NCBI RefSeq assembly: GCF_036099295.1
Contig: NZ_CP107976.1
Span: forward strand, 1,488,001 to 1,552,000
Length of the DNA stretch: 64,000 bases
DNA from: Streptomyces sp. NBC_00358
GTDB taxonomy: Bacteria; Actinomycetota; Actinomycetes; Streptomycetales; Streptomycetaceae
Direction: 5' to 3'
Shown here: piece by piece, positions 57,519 to 64,000 of the stretch
How the letters are laid out: each line of letters opens with the position of its first letter
How positions within the stretch are numbered: position 1 is the first letter of the stretch
The notes under the pieces: generated by a model
Database searches by the model: none
What the model saw: only the letters and a program-made list of their open reading frames with translations
What the model was told of the DNA's origin: nothing
Made by a program: the position numbers and the translations under genes

Positions 57519-59861
57519 TCAGCTCGTCAGGGCCCGGTAGGGGCCGTCCTGGTCGGAGAGCTCGTCCGGCTGCCCGAGCTGCACGACCCGGCCCGCTTCG
57601 AGCACCACCACCTGGTCGGCGCAGTCGATGGCGGTCAGCCGGTGCGCGACCACGACCAGCGTCATGGGCAGGCTGCGCAGGCGGGTGAAGATCTGGAGCT
57701 CCAGGATCGGGTCGAGCGCGCTGGTGGCCTCGTCCAGGATCAGCAGGCGCGGCTTGCGCACCAACGCCCGTGCCAGGATGATCCGTTGGCGTTGGCCGCC
57801 GGACACACCGGTGCCGCCGGGGCCGAGCAGGGTGTCGTACCCCATGGGCATCCGGGCGATGTCCTCGTGGATGCCGGCCAGTCGGGCGGCCTCGACGATC
57901 TCCGCTTCGGTGACCTCCGAGCCGCCCCAGCCGATGTTCTCCCGGATCGCCCCGGAGAAGAGCTTGGAGTCCTGGTTCACGAAGGAGATGGACCGGCGGT
58001 AGTCACCGGTGTCCACGGAGGCGAGGTCGTGTCCGTCCACCAGCACCGCTCCGCTGCTCGGCCGGTGCAGGCCCGCGAGCAGGAGCGCGCAGGAGGACTT
58101 GCCCGATCCCGAGGCCCCCAGGATCGTGGTGAAGCTGCCGTCCAGGACCGTGAACGAGACGTCGTGGACCACCGGGGTCCGCTCCGCCTGGTAGGTGAAG
58201 GAGGCCTGCCGGACTTCGAGGTTCCCGCTGACGGCGCCGACCTCGGTGTCGCCGGTACGGCGCTCCGGGGCCGCCTCCATGATGTCGCCCAGTCTGGTGA
58301 GTTCGGCGCTGATCCCGGCCACCTGGAAGCCGACCTGGACGCAGTTGACCAGCGGAACCAGCAGCCCCATGGCGAGCACGCTGAAGCCGAGCACGTCGCC
58401 CAGGCTCAGTGCGCCCGAGGAGAGCCGCTGCGTGCCGACGACCAGGATGATCAGCGGTGCGACCAGTTGCAGGGCGGAGCTGAGCGTCGAGGAGAACGCG
58501 AGGAGCCGCCGGCTGCGCAGCCGGGTGTTCAGCTCCTCGGCCAGGGTGTGACTCCAGCGGTGACCGGCCGGGCCCTCGACACCGGCCGCCTTGATCGTGG
58601 CCATGCCGTCCAGGATCTCGACCAGCTCCGACTCGGCCCGTGAGCGGGCCTCCAACGCGTCGGCGCTCGCGTACTCCTGACGGCGCCAGGTCACCACGAG
58701 GAGCAGCACCTGGAGCAGGGCCACGCCGACGACCACCAGCGCCAGTGTGCTGTCGATCAGCAGCAGCAGGGTCATGTAGACCAGGACCAGGAGACCGTCG
58801 AAGACACTGGCGAAGGACGAGGCCGAGAAGACCTGGCGGATCGTCGAACTGGTTCGTACGCGTTGCAGCAGGTCTCCCGGAGTCCTGCTGGTGAAGAAGT
58901 CGTAGGGCAGCGCGAAGAGCCGGTTGAGAATGCCGAGGGTGACGTTCTCGTCCATGGCCGCCTGGATGACCAGGAAGGTCAGCGAACGGAGGAACTGCAG
59001 CGCGAAGTAGGCCCCGGCGAGGACGGGTATCGCCACCCACAGGTAGCCGACCCCGACGGCGTGGCCCGGTACCACCTGGTCGACCACGTACCGGGTGGCC
59101 AGCGGCATGCCCAGGTTGAAGAACACGAGGAGCAGCGAGCAGACCGCGAACGGGACCCAGCGGTAGCCGGTGGGGACGAAGTGCCAGAGGTACCGCCAGG
59201 AGCCCGTGCTCCGGCGCGCGGCACGGCGGGCGCTCCAACTGCGCACCGTCTCCAGGGCCGGGGTGATCTGCAGGGCCACACCGGTGAAAGACGCCCCGGC
59301 GGCCTCCAGGGTCAGCCGTCTCCGCCCCAGCGCGGGATCCACGATGTGGACGGTGTCGCCTCGCACCCCTTCGAGTACGACGAAGTGCGCGAAGTCCCAG
59401 AACAGGATCGTGCCCGCTGGCAGGTGTCGTAGCGCGTCGAGTTCGACGCGGACACCACGCGCGTTGAAACCGTAGGTGCGTGCCGCTTCCAGGATCTGAC
59501 GTGCCGACACCCCGTCCCGACCGGTGTCGGTCGCCTGACGGAGCTCCTGGATGGGGACGTCGACCCCGTGCAAGGCGAAGACCATGGAGAGCGACGCGGC
59601 TCCGCAGTCGCTGATCTGGGCCTGCAGGCGTACCGGCACGCGGGGCCGGGGCCGGGGCAGTCGGCGCTTTCTGCGGCGGGACGAGGCCGGGCCTTCGGCG
59701 GACGGCCGGAACGGGAGGCGTGCGAGGCGGCCGGGCGCCACCTGGGCGCCGTAGTCGCGTACGGCGCCGCGCGCGGCGAGAGCCTGCTGCCGAAACCTGC
59801 CCGCCGGAGCCGGTCGCGGGGTCGGGGCGCCGCCGTCTTCCGCAGTGTCCACTGTGCTCAC
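57519..59861 (-). CDS. C39-peptidase ABC exporter for double-glycine peptides
   Basis: A 780-residue transporter that both cleaves a leader peptide and exports the product. A basic N-terminal extension (about 1-75) is followed by a C39 cysteine peptidase domain with Cys86 (ISDCGAAS), His159 (DFAHFVVLEG) and Asp175 (VDPALG). A six-helix transmembrane domain (about 225-510) and an ATPase domain follow: Walker A GASGSGKSS, signature VSGGQRQR, Walker B LLILDEAT. All catalytic residues are present. The start GTG 59861 has only a weak ribosome site. Two double-glycine peptides are encoded 230 bases upstream on the same strand, and the SARP gene follows. Confidence 0.93.
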   Translation of the reverse strand: MSTVDTAEDGGAPTPRPAPAGRFRQQALAARGAVRDYGAQVAPGRLARLPFRPSAEGPASSRRRKRRLPRPRPRVPVRLQAQISDCGAASLSMVFALHGVDVPIQELRQATDTGRDGVSARQILEAARTYGFNARGVRVELDALRHLPAGTILFWDFAHFVVLEGVRGDTVHIVDPALGRRRLTLEAAGASFTGVALQITPALETVRSWSARRAARRSTGSWRYLWHFVPTGYRWVPFAVCSLLLVFFNLGMPLATRYVVDQVVPGHAVGVGYLWVAIPVLAGAYFALQFLRSLTFLVIQAAMDENVTLGILNRLFALPYDFFTSRTPGDLLQRVRTSSTIRQVFSASSFASVFDGLLVLVYMTLLLLIDSTLALVVVGVALLQVLLLVVTWRRQEYASADALEARSRAESELVEILDGMATIKAAGVEGPAGHRWSHTLAEELNTRLRSRRLLAFSSTLSSALQLVAPLIILVVGTQRLSSGALSLGDVLGFSVLAMGLLVPLVNCVQVGFQVAGISAELTRLGDIMEAAPERRTGDTEVGAVSGNLEVRQASFTYQAERTPVVHDVSFTVLDGSFTTILGASGSGKSSCALLLAGLHRPSSGAVLVDGHDLASVDTGDYRRSISFVNQDSKLFSGAIRENIGWGGSEVTEAEIVEAARLAGIHEDIARMPMGYDTLLGPGGTGVSGGQRQRIILARALVRKPRLLILDEATSALDPILELQIFTRLRSLPMTLVVVAHRLTAIDCADQVVVLEAGRVVQLGQPDELSDQDGPYRALTS

Positions 59862-60015
59862 CTGAGAGTTTCCATCTATGCGGTCCGGGTCGCGGGACCG
59901 ACGTTCGTGTTGTTGCCGGTCGCGGCCTGAGCCGCTTCCCGGCGGGAGTGGTGGCCCCGCCGTCTACCGATCCCTGGGGTGACGGTGGGTCAACCGTCGC
60001 CGGGGCCTATCATGA

Positions 60016-60056
60016 ACCGGGCCTCCTGGCATCTGATTCATGCCAGGAGGCCCGGT
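60016..60056 (-). terminator. Strong hairpin between peptide genes and exporter gene
   Basis: A 17-bp perfect stem (ACCGGGCCTCCTGGCAT and its complement) with a 7-base loop lies in the 231-base gap between precursor A and the exporter. No U-run follows on the minus strand, so partial termination or mRNA 3'-end protection is likely. This would give more peptide than transporter mRNA. Confidence 0.7.
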
Positions 60057-60092
60057 CTCATCGCCTTACAACGTCCTCATCCCCAGGGGGAT

Positions 60093-60203
60093 TCAGAGGC
60101 AGCGGACGTGGCTGACGACCAGGGCGTGGCCACCAACGACATCGGCGAGCTCGTCGTCCGCCAGGTCGGCGATCTCGACGTTCTCGAACTCGATCTTCTC
60201 CAT
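60093..60203 (-). CDS. Double-glycine leader peptide A
   Basis: A 36-residue precursor peptide. Leader residues 1-25 end in LADDELADVVGG, a textbook match to the LSxxELxxIxGG pattern cleaved by C39 peptidases. The remaining core is HALVVSHVRCL, 11 residues with one Cys and one Ser. ATG 60203 follows GAGGAGG at eight bases, an excellent site. It is the second of two tandem copies, followed by the hairpin and the C39 exporter gene. Too few Ser/Thr/Cys residues are present for a normal lanthipeptide. Whether the core is modified, joined to a polyketide or released as a signal is unknown. Confidence 0.85.
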   Translation of the reverse strand: MEKIEFENVEIADLADDELADVVGGHALVVSHVRCL

Positions 60204-60370
60204 GCTGTTCACCTCCTCGCAGGACTCGGAACCTCGGCGCGGCCTCAGGCCGTGCAACGGGCGGGGTTGGCAACCAGGGCGTGGCCACCAACGACATCGG
60301 CGAGCTCGTCGTCCGCCAGGCCGGCGATCTCGACGTTCTCGAACTCGATCTTCTCCATGCTGTTCACCTC
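60094..60370. repeat. Tandem duplication covering both peptide genes
   Basis: About 100 bases from inside the core codons through the leader and the ribosome site (roughly 60110-60215 and 60268-60371) are nearly identical; only a few positions differ. This is a recent gene duplication or gene conversion. Confidence 0.85.
60245..60358 (-). CDS. Double-glycine leader peptide B
   Basis: A 37-residue precursor peptide with the same leader as peptide A except Gly in place of Asp at position 13. Cleavage after Gly25 leaves HALVANPARCTA, 12 residues. The core shares HALV and an Arg-Cys pair near the C-terminus with peptide A but differs in the middle and the tail. ATG 60358 follows GGGGAGG eight bases upstream. 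The gene is the first of the operon, 41 bases before peptide A. Such a close duplication with variable core is typical of secreted peptide families. Confidence 0.85.
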   Translation of the reverse strand: MEKIEFENVEIAGLADDELADVVGGHALVANPARCTA

Positions 60371-61798
60371 CCCTCGTTGGGCGAGACTGTGTGACAAACC
60401 GCGGCCTTCTCCCGAGCACAGCGCCTTGAGGGCACGGCGCTCAGGAGTACGGCAGCGGAGTATGCGGGGAGCCCACGACTCGTCCCGGCTTCCGGGGAGT
60501 GGACTCGAAGCGGCGGATCCGGGCACGACACCCTGCGGCACCTACGGGATGCGCGGCAGCGGGAGGTGTCGCGGGCAGAGATCCGCACAGGCGGCATCTC
60601 GGCGGAATGACTTCGGGAAAGAGAGGCCGTCGGCTTTCGATCGCCGAGACCGGCGTAGTGGCCGATGGGCGCCACACCTGGTGGCTGCCTTCGATCGATC
60701 GCCTGGAACGACGGTAATTCGGTCAGTGAATGAATGTCAACGGATGCTGCATCGACTCATGGCTGGATTCACGCTCCCCCGAGGTGTTTTGGTCAACCCG
60801 CCTAGCCATGATCAAACACTTCGACTCGGCGTCATGTCAACCCTGCTTGATATCAAGGCTGTTGCTGGATTGGTTGAATTGCTTGACGAGTTCGGCGCCC
60901 ACCGCGTCTTCCTGGTCGGGTACCACCGGCCCAAGCCGCGGATGACGTGCGCGTGGGTGCCTTGGCGGGGCGCGCAGACCGCCTTCCGCTCCACCGCTCG
61001 CACCACGCGCTCACGGCCGCGTCGACCCGCGAGAACCGCAAGTGGGCTTCGTCGTCCTGGACTTCCACCGCACGTGCCAGGTCGCCCGCACCAGCCGGTG
61101 CCGCACCGTGCGGGTGAGTGGGACGAGCGGCCGGAAACGGTGTACGCGATCACCGGACCGCCCTCCGGCACGGCCGACCCGCGGCGAACGAGAGAGATCG
61201 CACAGGCCGCACGGACAACCAGAACAAGATCCATTGCATCCGGGTGTGACCTGCGGTGACGACGCCCCGCGTCGGTACCGGCCACGAGCTCCAGAACATC
61301 GCCACGTTGAACTCGGTCGCGGTGAACTCCCTTCGGGGGGCGGGAAGTTCGAATCGCTCACCCTTGGCGCCGGCTCGCCGGTTCGCCGCGCACGGCCTCG
61401 CCCGATCCCTTCGGCATCCCTTCGCCCCGCACCGTGATCACCGATCCCCGAGTGGCCGCGTCGCGGTCGGGAACCGGGGGCGCGCAGGACCGGGACTCGG
61501 GCCGGCCGGGCGTATCGGCGCCTAGCAACAGCCTTGTCGTGACGGGCGAGTTCGATGCCGCCCGGCCGGGTGTCACGGACGTCGCCGCCGCCCCCGGGCA
61601 AGCCCCCGACGGGGGCACCACCAGGCATCCTGCGCCCATGTGACACACCGGCACCTGGGGCGGACCCGCTTCCGCCGCCGGGGTTCACTCGTCGGCAGCG
61701 CGACTTCAGTGACCCGCAGTTGTGATTCACGACGGATTCATCGGCGCTCGATACGGTGTCGAGAAAATAACACCCCCATGCCCGAAGAGGAGCCGATT
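60359..61798. other. Long gene-poor interval before the PKS
   Basis: This interval separates the minus-strand peptide operon from the plus-strand PKS gene. It holds the transposase remnant (about 60600-61360), a markedly A/T-richer patch (about 60716-60885), the peptide promoter near its left end and the PKS promoter near its right end. No intact gene was seen. Confidence 0.55.
60600..61360 (+). pseudogene. Decayed ISAs1-family transposase
   Basis: Pieces of a DDE transposase of the ISAs1 type can be read in order but in shifting frames: HLVAAFDRSPGTTV near 60680 (family: HLLAAFDHATGTV), LDFHRTCQVARTSRCRTVR near 61050-61100, ERPETVYAITGPPSG near 61130 (family: ETVYAITSLP) and VGTGHELQNIATLNSVAVNSLR near 61275-61335 (family: RTGxGPQxMATLRNLAIxLLR). 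Stops and frameshifts break it throughout, and I find no clear terminal inverted repeats. It is a dead remnant lying between the peptide genes and the PKS gene. Its ends are approximate. Confidence 0.7.
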
Positions 61799-64000
61799 TT
61801 GAGCGTGGACCCGATTGCGGTCGTCGGATTGGCCCTTCGGGTGCCCGGAGCCGTGAATGCCGATGAATTCTGGCGGAACCTGGTCGAGGAAAGGGAGTCG
61901 ATAGCGCGCCTCGGCGACGACGACCTGATTTCCGCGCACGACGACCCGGGCATCCTCGATCGGCCGGACCTCGTGCGCGCGGCCGGGCTCCTCGACGGCA
62001 TCGAGCAATTCGACGCGGACTACTTCGGTCTCACCGCGCGCGAGGCCGAGCTGATGGACCCGCAGCAACGGTTCCTCCTCGAAGCGGCGGTGGAGGCTCT
62101 GAACGACGCGGGCCACGACCCCGCCACGAGCGAGCAGGCGACCGGCGTCTTCCTGGGCGTGGGCCGCAGCGGCTACTTCCTCCACCATCTGCTGCCGCGG
62201 GCCGAGCTGATGGCCTCCTTCGCCCGCCAGATCGCGCTCTTCAACGACAAGGACTACGCGGCGACCCAGCTGTCGCACCGGCTCGACCTCACCGGGCCGA
62301 GCATGACGGTCAGCACGGCCTGTTCGAGCTCCTTGGTGACGGTCCATCAGGCGTGCAGGAGTCTGGCCGAGTTCGAGTGCGACGTAGCGCTCGCGGGCGG
62401 CGCCTCGATCAATGTGCTGCAGCGCGGTGGCTATCTCTACCAGGAGGGGAACATCTTCTCCCCGGACGGGCACTGCCGCCCGTTCGACGCCGACGCCAAC
62501 GGCACCGTCTTCGCCAGCGGCGCCGGCATCGTCGTCCTCAAACGCCTCAACGACGCCCTGCGCGACGGCGACACCATCCGCGCCGTCATCCGCGGCTCAG
62601 CCGTCAACAACGACGGCGCCGACAAAGTCGGCTTCACCGCCCCCAGCGTCCGCGGCCAGGCCAACGTCATCTACGAAGCACAACAACTCGCCAAAACCGA
62701 CGCCCGCACCATCGGCTACATCGAAGCCCACGGCACCGCCACCACCCTCGGCGACCCCATCGAAATAGCCGCCCTCACCGAAGCCTTCCGCACCACCACC
62801 CAGGACACCGGCTACTGCACCCTCGGCTCCGTCAAATCCAACATCGGACACCTCGACACCGCCGCAGGCATCGTCGGCTTCATCAAAACCGTCCTCACCG
62901 TCCAACACGCCACCATCCCCGCCACCCTCCACTACCAAAAACCCAACCCCCGAACCGACCTCCACAACACCCCCTTCCACATCAACAACCACACCCAACC
63001 CTGGACCGGACCCACCCCCCGACGCGCCGGCATCAGCTCCTTCGGCATGGGCGGCACCAACGCCCACATCATCATCGAACAAGCACCCGAAACACCTGAA
63101 GCACCTGAAGCACCTGAAGCACCTGAAGCACCTGAAACAAACCAGCACGACACCACCGACACCAACGCCACCAACGCCACCAACTGGCAGATCCTCACCA
63201 CCACCGCCCGCACCCCCACCTCCCTCACCACCCAACAACACCGCCTCACCACCCACCTCACCACCACCCACCACCCCCTCCCCGACATCGCCCACACACT
63301 CCAGACCGGCCGCCACCACCACCCCCACCGCGCCGCCACCCTCGCCCGCACCACCACCGAAACCACCCGACCCCCCATCACCGGCCACGCCCACCCCAAC
63401 CCACGAACCGCCTACCTCCTCACCGGACAAGGCAACCCCTACCCCTCCATGGCCCACGGCCTCTACACCACCCACCCCACCTTCCGCACCACCCTCGACA
63501 CCTGCACCCAAACCATCGAACAACACACCGGCCACAACCCCCTCAAGGCCCTCTACACGCCCGATGCCACGAGCGACCACCTCACCGACACCGAGCACCA
63601 ACAGCCCCTCCTTTTCGCCATCCAGTACGCCATGGCCCAGCAGTGGCGCGCCTGGGGCATCGAGCCCCACGCCCTCATCGGCCACAGCCTCGGCGAACTC
63701 GTCGCGGCCACCCTCGCCGACGTCTGGACCCTCGACGACGCCCTCCGCCTCGTCTGCCTGCGAGGCAGGCTGATGCAGCAGCAGGCCCCGGGCGCGATGC
63801 TGGCGGTGTCGCTGGGCGAGGCCGAGGTGTCGGCGTTCGTGACCGACGACTGCGTCCTCGCAGCGGTGAACAGCCCGCGGCAGACGGTGCTCTCCGGTAC
63901 CCACGAGGCGATCGACCGGGCGGCCGCCGCGCTGACCGGGCGCGGCGTGCGGCACCGGCGGCTGGCCACCTCGCACGCCTTCCACTCCCCGATGATGGAA
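61799..64000 (+). CDS. Modular type I polyketide synthase, N-terminal part (KS-AT)
   Basis: The open frame runs without a stop to the right edge, so only the first 734 residues are seen. A complete ketosynthase (about 5-430) has catalytic Cys175 (STACSSS), His311 (EAHGTAT) and His351 (KSNIGH), so it can extend a chain. The acyltransferase (about 525 onward) shows GQGNPYPSM, the nucleophile Ser630 in GHSLGE and, near the edge, HAFHSP, which favours malonyl-CoA. No loading domain precedes the KS. TTG 61799 is preceded by GAGGAG at six bases; ATG 61778 would add seven residues but has no ribosome site. The KS-AT linker has a 9-bp tandem repeat and an unusual codon bias. Confidence 0.95.
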   Translation, partial: MSVDPIAVVGLALRVPGAVNADEFWRNLVEERESIARLGDDDLISAHDDPGILDRPDLVRAAGLLDGIEQFDADYFGLTAREAELMDPQQRFLLEAAVEALNDAGHDPATSEQATGVFLGVGRSGYFLHHLLPRAELMASFARQIALFNDKDYAATQLSHRLDLTGPSMTVSTACSSSLVTVHQACRSLAEFECDVALAGGASINVLQRGGYLYQEGNIFSPDGHCRPFDADANGTVFASGAGIVVLKRLNDALRDGDTIRAVIRGSAVNNDGADKVGFTAPSVRGQANVIYEAQQLAKTDARTIGYIEAHGTATTLGDPIEIAALTEAFRTTTQDTGYCTLGSVKSNIGHLDTAAGIVGFIKTVLTVQHATIPATLHYQKPNPRTDLHNTPFHINNHTQPWTGPTPRRAGISSFGMGGTNAHIIIEQAPETPEAPEAPEAPEAPETNQHDTTDTNATNATNWQILTTTARTPTSLTTQQHRLTTHLTTTHHPLPDIAHTLQTGRHHHPHRAATLARTTTETTRPPITGHAHPNPRTAYLLTGQGNPYPSMAHGLYTTHPTFRTTLDTCTQTIEQHTGHNPLKALYTPDATSDHLTDTEHQQPLLFAIQYAMAQQWRAWGIEPHALIGHSLGELVAATLADVWTLDDALRLVCLRGRLMQQQAPGAMLAVSLGEAEVSAFVTDDCVLAAVNSPRQTVLSGTHEAIDRAAAALTGRGVRHRRLATSHAFHSPMME
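63083..63136. repeat. 9-bp tandem repeat in the KS-AT linker
   Basis: Six consecutive 9-base units of GCACCTGAA type (four identical, two with one change) code for repeated Ala-Pro-Glu. The copy number is probably variable by slippage. Confidence 0.85.

Noticed and set aside
60093..60358. Classical lanthipeptide precursors
   Set aside because: The cores have only one Cys and at most one Ser or Thr, and no LanM, LanBC or LanKC enzyme is encoded in the window.
60730..61068. Short intact gene in the A/T-rich patch before the PKS
   Set aside because: Frames here are short and lack ribosome sites; the surrounding sequence matches broken ISAs1 transposase pieces instead.
62597..63985. Gly/Val-rich minus-strand frame inside the PKS
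   Set aside because: It mirrors the KS-AT frame, which carries full catalytic motifs; the open frame results from the C-rich codon bias.

Overview
The window reads as chromosomal DNA of a high-GC actinomycete, most likely Streptomyces. The composition is about 70% G+C, GTG and TTG starts are frequent, purine-rich ribosome sites are strong, and several families typical of the genus occur: a class F sortase, a LysX-type synthetase, a SpoIIE-type phosphatase with PAS and GAF domains, a SARP regulator and a modular type I PKS. No tRNA, rRNA or CRISPR array was seen.

Layout. 1-9.5 kb: a GGDEF-EAL protein coupled to a SAM methyltransferase, then envelope genes: a secreted-repeat lipoprotein, a Pro-rich membrane protein, a DUF4239 protein, two paralogous small secreted proteins, a class F sortase and a polysaccharide deacetylase. 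9.6-23 kb: LysX, a universal stress protein, a CapA-like lipoprotein, an ECF sigma factor and zinc anti-sigma factor separated by an unknown gene, an Fpg/Nei glycosylase, a PAS-GAF-SpoIIE phosphatase, a lipoprotein and a lipase-maturation-factor homologue. 23-28 kb: a translationally coupled four-gene operon for non-phosphorylative L-fucose breakdown, with a divergent FadR-type repressor and a near-perfect operator palindrome. 28-49 kb: mixed metabolism, including an amidase, a PhnZ-like HD protein, SDRs, a WS/DGAT acyltransferase, a GH92 mannosidase behind LacI-type operators, glgA-glgC, an FhuF-like protein, an RPF/LysM/M23 hydrolase, gnd and a panD operon. 49-52 kb: a zinc-ribbon protein and a tannase-like esterase.

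52.2-64.0 kb is the left part of a biosynthetic cluster. It holds a type II thioesterase, a SnoaL-fold protein, a stand-alone condensation domain, a SARP regulator with an NTPase domain, a C39-peptidase ABC exporter, two tandem 36/37-residue double-glycine peptides and the start of a type I PKS (complete KS, then an AT with malonyl-type motifs) that runs off the right edge. The two peptides share a nearly identical leader with a textbook C39 cleavage site and have very short, Cys-containing cores (11 and 12 residues). A strong hairpin separates them from the exporter gene. The set suggests either a polyketide-peptide hybrid or a polyketide cluster with its own secreted peptide signal; the product cannot be named from this window. 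Between the peptides and the PKS lies a decayed ISAs1-family transposase.
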